Assembly (NCBI RefSeq): GCF_900105755.1
Contig: NZ_FNTQ01000001.1
Span: 8,432,001-8,496,000, forward strand
Direction: 5' to 3'
DNA from: Streptomyces sp. Ag109_O5-10
Lineage (GTDB): Bacteria > Actinomycetota > Actinomycetes > Streptomycetales > Streptomycetaceae
Length of the DNA: 64,000 nt
Part shown: one piece after another, positions 1 to 8,455 of the stretch
Numbering within the stretch: position 1 is the first letter of the stretch
How the letters are laid out: each line of letters opens with the position of its first letter
Position numbers and translations under genes: made by a program
Notes under the pieces: generated by a model
The model's database searches: none
Told to the model about the DNA's origin: nothing
What the model saw: the letters and a program-made list of their open reading frames with translations, nothing else

Positions 1-767
1 CCACCATGGGGGAGCTGACGGCGGCGATGAGGAAGCTCAGGGCCTCCGGATACCTGCCCATGCAGACGGCCGGCGAGTGGGTCACCCAGGCCCAGGTGAT
101 GATGCTTTTCGCGCCGACGGTGACCACGGCCGATCCGGAGTGGTTCAAGCAGGCCGCACGAGGCGAACGGTCCCTGAGCACAGACCTGGGCGCGTCCATG
201 AAGCTGTACAAGTCGTGGCTGGACAAGGGCTACCTCGACAAGCAGGCTCTGGGCACCAAGTATGCCGAAGCGGAGACGGACTTCCTCTCGGGCAAGGCAG
301 CGATGTACCCCATGGGCTGCTGGTTCGTGGCCGCGGAGGCGCAGGCGAAGAAGGACTTCAAAGTGGGCGTATTCCCAGCGCCCCAGCTGAACGACTCCGC
401 CACGCCGAGGCTGTCGGTGACGCCGGGAGCGAACTACCGCATCTTCAAGGCGAGCAACCGCCAGAAAGCCGCGGAGAAACTCGTTCAGTTCCTGACCACC
501 GACCACGCCGCCGTGGCCGGCCAGCTCAAGCAGGACTCCTCGTTCCGCACCGGCTACCCCTACAAGCTCTCCCCGCTGGCCGACGAAGTGCAAAAGCTCC
601 TCGACGACTCGGCGGGCCACCAGGCAATCGTCGGCAGCGGCGCCTACCAGATGCCGGCCGGGTTCGAGGCCGAGCAGAACAGGCAGGTGCAGGGCCTGTA
701 CACGGGCGGCGACGCGACCACCGGGCTGAACAAGGTGGACACCTGGCTGAAGGCGCACGCGAGATGA
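1..767 (+). CDS. ABC transporter sugar-binding protein, C-terminal part (5' end outside window)
   Basis: The open frame runs in from the left edge and stops at 765-767, so only the last ~255 codons are present. The sequence resembles family 1 extracellular solute-binding proteins (periplasmic-type lipoproteins that deliver oligosaccharides or monosaccharides to an ABC importer): it contains a FLSGKAAMYPMGCW-like segment, a typical ligand-cleft region, and a C-terminal helix with KVDTWL. The signal peptide and lipobox would be upstream and cannot be seen. The next gene starts inside its stop codon (ATGA, 764-767), so it is translationally coupled to the two permeases. Substrate is unknown; the downstream enzymes suggest a 6-deoxysugar or a glycoside of one. 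Confidence 0.85.
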   Translation, partial: TMGELTAAMRKLRASGYLPMQTAGEWVTQAQVMMLFAPTVTTADPEWFKQAARGERSLSTDLGASMKLYKSWLDKGYLDKQALGTKYAEAETDFLSGKAAMYPMGCWFVAAEAQAKKDFKVGVFPAPQLNDSATPRLSVTPGANYRIFKASNRQKAAEKLVQFLTTDHAAVAGQLKQDSSFRTGYPYKLSPLADEVQKLLDDSAGHQAIVGSGAYQMPAGFEAEQNRQVQGLYTGGDATTGLNKVDTWLKAHAR

Positions 768-1696
768 GCCTTTCCACCACCGCCCGGCCGGTGCGGGCCC
801 TGCGGGGTCTGTTCGCGACCGCACGCGGACGGGACCGCCTGACGGGGCTGGTCATGACCATTCCGGCGGTTGTTCTCTTCGCTGTCATGGTGATCGTGCC
901 GTTGGTGCTGTCGGGTTATCTCAGCCTGACCGACTGGGACGGCTACACGGCGCATCCCGCGATGGTCGGCCTGGATCACTACCGCAGCCTGCTGCACGAC
1001 CCGGAGGTGCGCCAGGCGGCCTGGATCACCGGCGTGCTGGCGGTCGTCGGTACCGTCGCCGTCAACGCCGTGGGCCTCGCACTCGCGCTCGCCATCTCCG
1101 CCCCGAGCCGCACGAACACCCTGCTGCGCACCGTGTTCTTCTACCCGTACGTCATCAGCGCACTGATCATCGGCTTCCTCTGGTCGGCCCTGCTGTCGAC
1201 GAACGGGGCCGTCAACAGTGCGCTGCGCGCGGCCGGACATGCCGGCCTGCCCTTCCTCTCCCAGCCCGGATGGGCACTGGCGAGCCTGATCGGTGTCGTG
1301 GTCTGGTCGGGGTCCGGTTTCACCCTGGTGCTGTACATCGCCGGTCTGCACACCGTTCCTGCATCCCTGCTGGAAGCCGCCCGGATCGACGGCGCCGGCC
1401 GGGGCCGAATCCTGCGCAGCGTGACTCTCCCGATGATCGCGCCGGTGGTCACCGTCAACGTCGTGCTGACCCTGGTGACCCTGCTGCGCTCCTACGATCT
1501 GGTGCTTTCGCTGACGGGAGGCGGCCCCGCGGGCAGCACGGAGACGGCCGCCTACCTGATCCTGGCCCAGTCCTTCCAGAACAACGCCCTGGGGTACGGC
1601 TCCGCCCAGTCGATGGTGCTGACGGTGGTGACCGGCATCGCCGCGCTGGCGATCACGTTCCTGCGGCGCCGCGCCGACGAGAGAGCGGGGGCGTGA
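764..1696 (+). CDS. sugar ABC transporter permease, MalF type
   Basis: This 310-residue inner-membrane protein has the usual six hydrophobic segments, starting at about residue 28 (a valine- and phenylalanine-rich helix). It carries the binding-protein-dependent permease EAA loop (EAARIDGAGRGRILRSVTLP, about residues 205-224) that contacts the ATPase. The ATG overlaps the stop of the binding-protein gene by 4 bases. No ATPase gene follows; in Streptomyces the shared MsiK ATPase normally energises such carbohydrate importers, which is known of the family and not visible here. It pairs with the permease starting at 1699. Confidence 0.92.
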   Translation: MSLSTTARPVRALRGLFATARGRDRLTGLVMTIPAVVLFAVMVIVPLVLSGYLSLTDWDGYTAHPAMVGLDHYRSLLHDPEVRQAAWITGVLAVVGTVAVNAVGLALALAISAPSRTNTLLRTVFFYPYVISALIIGFLWSALLSTNGAVNSALRAAGHAGLPFLSQPGWALASLIGVVVWSGSGFTLVLYIAGLHTVPASLLEAARIDGAGRGRILRSVTLPMIAPVVTVNVVLTLVTLLRSYDLVLSLTGGGPAGSTETAAYLILAQSFQNNALGYGSAQSMVLTVVTGIAALAITFLRRRADERAGA

Positions 1697-1698
1697 CC

Positions 1699-2655
1699 AT
1701 GGTTGCCGAACCCACCACCGGACCGCCCCTGGCGTCCCGTGGCGTGGCACCCGTCATCGTCCCGGCCGCGGACCTGCCGCAGCCGGCGTCCCCCACCGGG
1801 CCCGGACGCCGCCGGCACCACATGCTGTCGAAGGCGCCGTTCTGGCGGTTGCCGCTGCTCCTGCTTGCCGTCTCCTTCATGGTGATCCCGCTGTGGCTGC
1901 TGGTGGTCAACGCCTTCAAGTCCGAACAGGACATCCGCGACGCCCCGTTCGGCCTGCCGCTGGGCCGCCTGACCCTGGCGCCTCTGCGTGCCGCCCTCAC
2001 CGATCCGGACTTCGACGTCGCGCGGGCTTACGCCATCACGCTGCTCTTCGTCCTGCTCGTCAACGTCCTCTCGCTGGTGGTCTCCGCCCCCGTGTCGTTC
2101 GTGATCGCCCGCGGCACGACCCGGTGGCACACCGCGCTGCTGCTGCTGTTCGTGGCGGGGACCTTCGTACCGAGCCAGGTGCTGCTGATCCCGGTGGTCT
2201 ACGTCCTGAAGTACCTGGGGCTGATGGGCACCGTCACCGGCTTCGTGCTCTTCGAGACCGCGCTGACGCTCCCGGTGTCGGTGTTCTTGTACAGCGCCTA
2301 CATCCGGACCATCCCCAGGGAGCTGGACCAGGCCGCCGCCGTGGACGGCCTGGGAAGGCTGCGCACTTTCCAGTTGGTCGTACTGCCGCTGATGCGGCCG
2401 ATCGTGGCGACGGCGGTGATTCTGCACAGCCTCAGCGTGTGGAACGACTTCGCCAACCCGCAGATCATCCTGGGGCCCGGAAGCGGGTTGTACACCGTCA
2501 CCACCGGCGTCTACGCGGCGGTCGGCAAATACTCGACGCACTACGAGGTGGTCTTCCCCAACCTGCTCCTGGCCGTCGCTCCCGCACTCGCCTTCTTCGC
2601 GATCATGCAACGGCACATCATCGGCGGCCTCACCTCCGGCGCAATGAAGGGCTGA
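1699..2655 (+). CDS. sugar ABC transporter permease, MalG type
   Basis: The 318-residue protein is the second channel subunit. After a ~45-residue proline-rich cytoplasmic tail come six hydrophobic segments and a clear EAA-type loop (DQAAAVDGLGRLRTFQLVVLP, read around residues 211-231). I chose ATG 1699, three bases after the preceding stop; a GTG at 1693, overlapping that stop as GTGA, is an equally coupled alternative that adds two residues. It forms the translocation pore with the protein encoded at 764-1696. The following gene starts 1 base after its stop, so the operon continues without a promoter gap. Confidence 0.92.
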   Translation: MVAEPTTGPPLASRGVAPVIVPAADLPQPASPTGPGRRRHHMLSKAPFWRLPLLLLAVSFMVIPLWLLVVNAFKSEQDIRDAPFGLPLGRLTLAPLRAALTDPDFDVARAYAITLLFVLLVNVLSLVVSAPVSFVIARGTTRWHTALLLLFVAGTFVPSQVLLIPVVYVLKYLGLMGTVTGFVLFETALTLPVSVFLYSAYIRTIPRELDQAAAVDGLGRLRTFQLVVLPLMRPIVATAVILHSLSVWNDFANPQIILGPGSGLYTVTTGVYAAVGKYSTHYEVVFPNLLLAVAPALAFFAIMQRHIIGGLTSGAMKG

Positions 2656-2656
2656 C

Positions 2657-4627
2657 ATGACCGCACACGACGGTGCCACCCCGGCCTGCTCGGCGCCCAT
2701 CGAGATCACCGCCTCCGTGCCTACCGGACCACCTCCCGCCTGGGCCGTGCTCCAGCGCCGGCTCTTCGACGAACTCGACGCCGCGTGGCGGCTGTTCAGC
2801 GACCGCTACACCGAGGCCGACGGACGGCTGCGCTTCTCCGGCGCCCTCGTCGACCGGGACGGCGGGGACGACTTCTACGAAGCGTTCTTCAATTGGCCCG
2901 CCCTGTACCGCCTGGGCGGCGCCGACGACCTGTTGCCCGCCGCGAAGCACCACTGGGAAGGAGTGACCCGGCAGCTCACGGAACTGGGCCTGTACCGGGA
3001 CGAGTTCGAGCGGGGATACGACTGGTTCCACCAGGGTGAGGCGCTGCTGATGTTCTACGGCATCTGCGCTGCGGACCCCGCCGACCGGCGCTTCCGGGAG
3101 CGGGCCGTCCGCTTCGCCGAGCAGTACCTCCCCGGAAGCGACACCGGCAACTACGACGCCGGCATCCGCGCCCTGCGCGCTCCGCACAACGGCTCGGACG
3201 GCCCGCGGCCCGGTCTCGGACCCCAGTGGGACGACCGGTTCGGTCATGAGCAGAAGACGATGCGGCCCTACGGCCTGCCCCTGCGTGACGTGCCCGGCGT
3301 TCGTACGTGGGACGACCTGGCCCACGGGGACAACGCCGCCCGGATGGGTCGGCACATGCGCGAGCGGCTGGGCCGCGGGGACACTGCGGTCAACCTCGCG
3401 GCCGCCGCTCTCGTCGTCAACGCCTGGCTCTACGACCACGACCCGCGCCTGGCGGCCTGGGTGCTGGAATACGTCGACGCCTGGCGCGAGAGAGCGGACG
3501 CACTGGGCGCCATGCCCGACAACGTCGGCCTGTCCGGCCGGGTCGGTGAGTACCACGACGGCCGGTGGTTCGGCGGCCACTACGGCTGGACCTGGCCGCA
3601 CGGTGTGCATTCGGTCGGTGCGGCCGCGCTGGTGGGGGCCATCAGCGCCGGAATGGTGGACGGCGGCGCCGACCGGCTGGACCTCGCACGGCGGCCTCTG
3701 GACCAGGTGTGGGACCAGCGCCGCACCGGCATGCCGTTCGACACCCACGCCACCCGCCGTCCCGGCTGGGCCCACGCCGTGGGCCTGGGTGACGGGCGGA
3801 CCGTCAACGCGCTGCCCACCCGCCTGGGCCCGGACGGATGGTTCGACCATCAGCCCGCGCAAGTCGCCTACTGGACCTGGCTGTGGTGGTTCGGCATGCA
3901 GGATCAGGACCGCGCACGCCTGGAGGCGGTTCGCGCCCACTCCGGTTACGAGTGGAGCACCGTACATGCCTTCCGTGACAAGGAGGAGGCCGGACACGAA
4001 CCTCCGTGGCTGGCTTACCTCGACGGCGACAACTCCGACTACCCCGAGCGGGCACTGCGGATGGCCCTGGCACAGGTGTCCCACCGGACAGCCCTCATCG
4101 CGGCCGACACCCCCGGGTCGGACGACCAGGACCTGCACCGGTGGCAGCGAGTCAACCCGGTGGTGACCGAGGTGCTCACCCAGCTCACCACCGGAGCGCC
4201 GCAGACCCTCTACAACGGCGGTCTGCCCCTCACCCGGATCCGTTACGACGATCTGGACGCCGCGCGCCCGGGCCTGCCTCCCGACGTCGCGGCCCTCGTC
4301 GAACACCTCGACGCCGGGAGCACCACCGTGCACCTGGTCAACGTCAGTGCGGTGCACACGCGCCGACTGCGGCTGCTGGCGGGCGGTTTCGGCGAGCACC
4401 TGATCACCTCGGCGCGCTGGAACCGCGGGGACGGCCGGTACCCGGGCGACTCCCACGACTACCACCTGCCGGCCGGCGAGGAGATCAGCGACTCGGCCCC
4501 GGTGCACGACAACAGTCTCCACGTCACCCTGCCCCCGGGGCGCCGCATCCGACTGCGCCTGGACATGCAGCTCCACGCCCGCCCCTTTACACATCACACC
4601 TCCCCCACGACCTTCCGGAGACCTTGA
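2657..4627 (+). CDS. conserved uncharacterised protein, possible alpha-toroid carbohydrate-active enzyme
   Basis: I do not recognise this 656-residue protein. It has no signal peptide, so it should be cytoplasmic and act on imported material. The first ~450 residues are rich in aromatic, Trp-Gly and acidic motifs (for example FFNWPALYRLGG near residue 80 and GGHYGWTWPHG near 305) and look helical, like the (alpha/alpha)n barrels of many glycoside hydrolases, lyases and epimerases. The last ~150 residues look like a beta-rich domain. It lies between the permeases and an RraA-like aldolase, with a 1-base gap upstream and a 1-base overlap downstream (TGATG). Context suggests release or conversion of the imported deoxysugar; the exact reaction is unknown. 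Confidence 0.85.
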   Translation: MTAHDGATPACSAPIEITASVPTGPPPAWAVLQRRLFDELDAAWRLFSDRYTEADGRLRFSGALVDRDGGDDFYEAFFNWPALYRLGGADDLLPAAKHHWEGVTRQLTELGLYRDEFERGYDWFHQGEALLMFYGICAADPADRRFRERAVRFAEQYLPGSDTGNYDAGIRALRAPHNGSDGPRPGLGPQWDDRFGHEQKTMRPYGLPLRDVPGVRTWDDLAHGDNAARMGRHMRERLGRGDTAVNLAAAALVVNAWLYDHDPRLAAWVLEYVDAWRERADALGAMPDNVGLSGRVGEYHDGRWFGGHYGWTWPHGVHSVGAAALVGAISAGMVDGGADRLDLARRPLDQVWDQRRTGMPFDTHATRRPGWAHAVGLGDGRTVNALPTRLGPDGWFDHQPAQVAYWTWLWWFGMQDQDRARLEAVRAHSGYEWSTVHAFRDKEEAGHEPPWLAYLDGDNSDYPERALRMALAQVSHRTALIAADTPGSDDQDLHRWQRVNPVVTEVLTQLTTGAPQTLYNGGLPLTRIRYDDLDAARPGLPPDVAALVEHLDAGSTTVHLVNVSAVHTRRLRLLAGGFGEHLITSARWNRGDGRYPGDSHDYHLPAGEEISDSAPVHDNSLHVTLPPGRRIRLRLDMQLHARPFTHHTSPTTFRRP

Positions 4628-5448
4628 TGGAAGCGACCGTTCCGCACTCCACCGACCCCGACGCCGGTTCCTGTGCCGGCCCCGAGGCTCCCCCCGTGTG
4701 GGACCTTCCGGTGCGCGGCGAGCCGTGGGAGCGACCCGACGACGCACTGGTGCAGCGGCTGAACCGGGTGAGCTCGGCCACCGCCTGCGCCAAGATGCAC
4801 GAACTGGGCATCCGGCGCACCTACATGGCCGGACCGACCGCCCTGCAGCCGGGCAACAAGATCACGGGCCCGGCCCGCACCCTGCAGTTCATGCCGCAGC
4901 GCGAGGACGTGGCCAGCGGCCTCGCGCAGGAGTACGTCGAGCGCAGCACCGCCCTGTGGGCGGTGCTGGAGGCTGTCCAGCCGGGCGACGTCCTCGTGGT
5001 GCAGGCCTACGGCAGTGCTTTCACCGGATGCCTGGGCGACATGCTGGTGCGCTACTTCAAGCGCCGAGGCGGTGCCGGCATCGTCGTCGACGGGCGGATC
5101 CGGGACGCGCCCCGAGTGCGGCAGCTGGGCGTTCCCATCTGGTGCGCGGGCAGCACCCCGCACTACGCGTCGCAGTCCGAACTGTTTCCCTGGGCGTACG
5201 ACGTACCCGTGGCAGCGGGAGGCGTGCTCACCCTCCCGGGCGACCTGGTCGTGGCGGATGACGACGGTGCCGTGGTGGTCCCGGTGTCGAAGGCCCAGCA
5301 GGTCATCGACAGTGCCTTCGACCACGAACAGTGGGAGGAGTTCAGTCGCACGCGGATAGACGCGGGGGCACGGCTGTCGGACTACTACCCCCTGACCCCG
5401 GACAGCAGGGAGGAGTTCGAGCAATGGCGCGCGGCACGGGAGAACTGA
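4627..5448 (+). CDS. RraA-like / 4-hydroxy-4-methyl-2-oxoglutarate aldolase family protein
   Basis: The 273-residue protein belongs to the RraA-like fold family (once annotated as demethylmenaquinone methyltransferase), whose enzymatic members are class II divalent-metal aldolases that release pyruvate from 4-hydroxy-2-oxo acids. The hallmark GDML segment (about residues 138-141) and the VVDGRIRD motif with the catalytic Arg and metal-binding Asp (about residues 153-160) are present. ATG 4627 overlaps the previous stop by one base. In this cluster it could cleave a 2-keto-3-deoxy sugar acid made by its neighbours; that is inference, since RraA paralogues include non-enzymatic RNase E regulators in other bacteria. 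Confidence 0.88.
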   Translation: MEATVPHSTDPDAGSCAGPEAPPVWDLPVRGEPWERPDDALVQRLNRVSSATACAKMHELGIRRTYMAGPTALQPGNKITGPARTLQFMPQREDVASGLAQEYVERSTALWAVLEAVQPGDVLVVQAYGSAFTGCLGDMLVRYFKRRGGAGIVVDGRIRDAPRVRQLGVPIWCAGSTPHYASQSELFPWAYDVPVAAGGVLTLPGDLVVADDDGAVVVPVSKAQQVIDSAFDHEQWEEFSRTRIDAGARLSDYYPLTPDSREEFEQWRAAREN

Positions 5449-6395
5449 GGGCCGGCCAGGACCGGTCCGAACGGGGGCAGGGCGGCCCGGACCGGCCCGC
5501 CCTGCCCCGGTTCGGACTCGGCTGCGCCCCTATCGGCAACCTCTACGGCTCCGTGGATCCGGACACCGCGACGGCCACCGTGCGTACAAGTGTCGAGCTC
5601 GGTGCGACGCTGCTGGACACGGCACCTCTGTACGGCGACGGCCTGTCGGAAGAGCGGGTCGGTCGGGCACTGGCTACCGTGGACCGGGCGCGGGTGCAGC
5701 TCTCGACGAAGGTCGGCTGGCTGATCGGCGCGGGCACGGCGCCCCGGCCCTCCTTCGGACGTGACGACATACTGCGCAGTCTCGAAGGCAGTATGAAGCG
5801 TCTTGGCGTCGACCGGTTCGACGTGGTGCACGTGCACGATGCGGAGCAGCACCTGGACGAGGCGGTGCGGCACGCGGTGCCGGCCCTGCTGCGGCTGCGG
5901 GACGAGGGTGTCGTGGGCGCCGTCGGAGCCGGGATGAACCACAGCGCCCCGCTCGCGGAACTCGTTCGGCGGGCCGACCTGGACGTGGTGCTGATAGCCG
6001 GCCGGTACACCTTGCTCGAGCAGCCGGCGCTCGGCGACCTGCTGCCCCAGTGCACCTCGCGAGGTGTCGGGGTCATTGCAGGCGGTGTATACAACTCGGG
6101 CCTGCTCGCCGACCCCCGTCCGGGCGCGCCGTACAACTACCGGCCCGCCCCGGACGCGGTGCTGCGCCGGGCGCTGGCCCTCCGGGAGGTGTGCGCCCGG
6201 TACGACGTGCCGCTCAGGGCCGCGGCCCAGCAGTTCCCTCTCGGGCACCCGGCCGTCGTCTCGGTCGTCGTGGGTGCCGTCTCGCCTGCGGAGGTGGCGG
6301 GCAACCTGGAACTGGCCCGCCACCCGATTCCGGCCGAGATGTGGGCGCAGCTCCGCGAGGCGGGGCTGCTGGACTCGGCCACGCCGGTCCCCTGA
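5424..6395 (+). CDS. aldo/keto reductase, L-fucose / D-threo-aldose 1-dehydrogenase type
   Basis: This 323-residue NAD(P)-dependent TIM-barrel oxidoreductase has the AKR catalytic tetrad: Asp and Tyr in LDTAPLYGDG (near residues 64-70), Lys in STKVGW (near 95) and His in VHVHD (near 137). It resembles aldose 1-dehydrogenases that oxidise L-fucose or similar sugars to the 1,5- or 1,4-lactone rather than general AKRs. ATG 5424 lies inside the end of the aldolase gene (25-base overlap) with a good GGGAGGAG ribosome site just upstream. Its product would be the substrate of the amidohydrolase at 7254. Confidence 0.88.
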   Translation: MARGTGELRAGQDRSERGQGGPDRPALPRFGLGCAPIGNLYGSVDPDTATATVRTSVELGATLLDTAPLYGDGLSEERVGRALATVDRARVQLSTKVGWLIGAGTAPRPSFGRDDILRSLEGSMKRLGVDRFDVVHVHDAEQHLDEAVRHAVPALLRLRDEGVVGAVGAGMNHSAPLAELVRRADLDVVLIAGRYTLLEQPALGDLLPQCTSRGVGVIAGGVYNSGLLADPRPGAPYNYRPAPDAVLRRALALREVCARYDVPLRAAAQQFPLGHPAVVSVVVGAVSPAEVAGNLELARHPIPAEMWAQLREAGLLDSATPVP

Positions 6396-6474
6396 GCGCG
6401 GTCCGTGCACCGGACAAGAGCCGTGCGCCGCCGTACGGCAGCAACCGGAAACCCACCCAAGGAAGGTGCCGCAC

Positions 6475-7257
6475 ATGACATCGACTCGTTCCGCAGGTCA
6501 TGAGGGGGGTACGTTCGGCGGACTCACCGCCCTGGTCACCGGCGGTGCCTCGGGCATCGGCCTGGCCACCGCCCGACTGCTGACCGCCGAAGGGGCACGT
6601 GTGGTCGTACTCGACCTGGCCGAGCGGGCTCCCGGGCGGTTCGCCGCCCACCTGCGGGCCGACATTCGCGACGACGCCGCGGTCGTGGCCGCCGTCCACG
6701 AGGCGGTCTCCGTGCTGGGTGGGCTCGACGTCCTGGTCAACAACGCGGGGATCGGGGCGCAGGGGAAGGTCGAGGACAATTCCGACGAGGAGTGGCACCG
6801 GGTACTGGATACCAACGTCGTCGGCATGGTGCGGGTGACCCGGGCCGTGCTGCCGGCCCTGCGTGCCTCGGCACACGCGGCGGTCGTCAACGTCGGCTCC
6901 GTCGCCGCCACGGCCGGGCTGCCGCAGCGGGTACTGTATTCGGCCGGGAAAGGAGCAGTGGTGGCGATGACCCGGGCCATGGCCGCCGATCTGTTGCCGG
7001 ACGGCATCCGGGTCAATGCTGTCAACCCCGGCACCGCGGACACCCCGTGGATCGGCCGACTTCTTGAGCGGGCTCCGGACCCGGCGGCCGAGTACGCGAT
7101 GCTGGCGGCTCGACAGCCGCACGGCCGTTTGGTCAGTGCCGACGAAATCGCTGCCGCGATCGCGTACCTGGCTTCTCCCGCTGCCGCGTCCACCACCGGA
7201 TCGTGCCTGGCCGTGGACGGCGGAATGGACGGCCTGCGGCTGCGGAGGGAGGAGTGA
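6475..7257 (+). CDS. short-chain dehydrogenase/reductase, 2-keto-3-deoxy-L-fuconate dehydrogenase-like
   Basis: The 260-residue classical SDR has the TGGASGIG dinucleotide-binding motif (residues ~22-29), NNAG (near 89), a catalytic Ser in GSVAAT, and the YSAGK Tyr/Lys pair (near 155-159). SDRs in this genomic context oxidise 2-keto-3-deoxy-L-fuconate or related acids with NAD. An AAGGAAGG ribosome site lies 8 bases before ATG 6475. A 79-base gap separates it from the aldo/keto reductase, and its stop is overlapped by the next start, so it is coupled to the amidohydrolase. Substrate assignment is inferred from neighbours. Confidence 0.87.
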   Translation: MTSTRSAGHEGGTFGGLTALVTGGASGIGLATARLLTAEGARVVVLDLAERAPGRFAAHLRADIRDDAAVVAAVHEAVSVLGGLDVLVNNAGIGAQGKVEDNSDEEWHRVLDTNVVGMVRVTRAVLPALRASAHAAVVNVGSVAATAGLPQRVLYSAGKGAVVAMTRAMAADLLPDGIRVNAVNPGTADTPWIGRLLERAPDPAAEYAMLAARQPHGRLVSADEIAAAIAYLASPAAASTTGSCLAVDGGMDGLRLRREE

Positions 7258-8183
7258 GCGCCACGGGACGGCACCCCGCTCCGCTGGTGCCCCCGGCCAC
7301 TGAGCCAGACCCCTCAGAAGCGGAGCGCGCAGCGGGAGCCCCGCACGTCCCGCGCATCGACGCCCACCACCATGTGTGGGACCTCAAGGTCCGTGACCAG
7401 CCCTGGACCCATGGTCTCGCCGCCCTGAACCGCACGTTCTCAGCCGACGACCTGCGCCCGGCGCTGAACCGGCACGCGATCGACGCCACCGTCGTCGTGC
7501 AGACGCTGCCCACCGAGCAGGAGACGGCGGAACTGCTCGCCCTGGCTGCCGCGGACCTGCACGTCAAGGCGGTCGTGGGCTGGACCGATCTCGCCGACGC
7601 CGCCGTCGCGGAACGCCTCGCCGCGCTACGGGACGGGCCGGGAGGGTCGGCCCTCGTCGGCATCCGGCACGCGACACAGAGTGAGACCGATCCCGGCTGG
7701 CTGTCGCAGCCGGACGTCCGCCGTGGCCTGCGGGCGGTGGCCACTGCGGGGCTCGTCTACGAACTGCTCGTCCGTCCGGATCAACTACCTGACGCCGTAG
7801 AGGCCGTTCGCGGACTGCCCGAAGTCCGCTTTGTGCTGGACCACGCGGGTAATCCTGTGATCGACGCGGACGGCCTGTCCGCCTGGACGGCGCTCATGAC
7901 CGAGCTGGCCGCCTCTCCCAATGTCGCTGTCAAGCTGTCCGGCCTGGTCACCCGGACCGACGCGCCCCCTTTGCGCGCCTTGCGCCCCTACACGGAGGTC
8001 CTGTTGTCGGTCCTGGGACCGCATCGCCTCATGTACGGCTCGGACTGGCCGGTGTGCCTCCTCGCGGCTCCCTACGACGAGGTGATCACCCTCGCCGAGG
8101 CACTCACCCAGGATTTGAGCACTCACGAGCACGATGCGGTCTTCGGCAGCACAGCCGGCCACTGGTACGGGATCGGCGCATGA
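7254..8183 (+). CDS. amidohydrolase family 2, sugar-acid lactonase (L-fuconolactonase-like)
   Basis: This 309-residue protein is a COG3618-type amidohydrolase. The metal-binding HxH sits in DAHHHVWD (about residues 36-43), a conserved LDHAGNP lies near 195, and GSDWPV near 262 supplies the catalytic Asp. Members open aldono-lactones such as L-fucono-1,5-lactone. GTG 7254 overlaps the SDR stop (GTGA), with a GGAGGGAGGA ribosome site directly upstream; a longer frame back to 7203 has no such support. With the aldo/keto reductase it would perform sugar to lactone to sugar acid. The dehydratase expected next in the pathway is absent from the window. Confidence 0.88.
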   Translation: MSATGRHPAPLVPPATEPDPSEAERAAGAPHVPRIDAHHHVWDLKVRDQPWTHGLAALNRTFSADDLRPALNRHAIDATVVVQTLPTEQETAELLALAAADLHVKAVVGWTDLADAAVAERLAALRDGPGGSALVGIRHATQSETDPGWLSQPDVRRGLRAVATAGLVYELLVRPDQLPDAVEAVRGLPEVRFVLDHAGNPVIDADGLSAWTALMTELAASPNVAVKLSGLVTRTDAPPLRALRPYTEVLLSVLGPHRLMYGSDWPVCLLAAPYDEVITLAEALTQDLSTHEHDAVFGSTAGHWYGIGA

Positions 8184-8455
8184 ACACCCACCGCACCCCA
8201 GCAGCACCGCCCCGTTCCGGCCCCGCGCCGCGCCGGTCGGGCGGCAGGCCTCGCGTCCACCGTCCGCCCGGGGAGATCGCAAGGAGCTCCCGCAATGGAG
8301 CGAGCAGCCGAGTCAGCCGGCTCCGTGGCCATGTCCCGTCGATCTGTCCGGCAAGGACGAGGCGGCGAAGGCGTGCGACGCCGGTGCTCCTGCAGTGGGA
8401 TGCCGGCCGCGCAGCTTGCCACGGTGGGATTCGGCTGACTGCGCGGGATCCCGGC
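8184..8455. other. intergenic region with a weak 47-codon ORF
   Basis: This 272-base gap separates the lactonase operon from the convergent pirin gene. It holds one candidate short reading frame, ATG 8295 to TGA 8436-8438 on the plus strand, preceded by AAGGAG at 8281. The predicted peptide is basic and Cys-containing and resembles nothing I know, so I do not call it as a gene. No clear terminator hairpin is seen. Confidence 0.4.

Noticed and set aside
2630..4747. 705-codon open frame on the minus strand
   Set aside because: It is the antisense shadow of the 656-residue protein gene, caused by GC-rich third positions; no domain or ribosome site.
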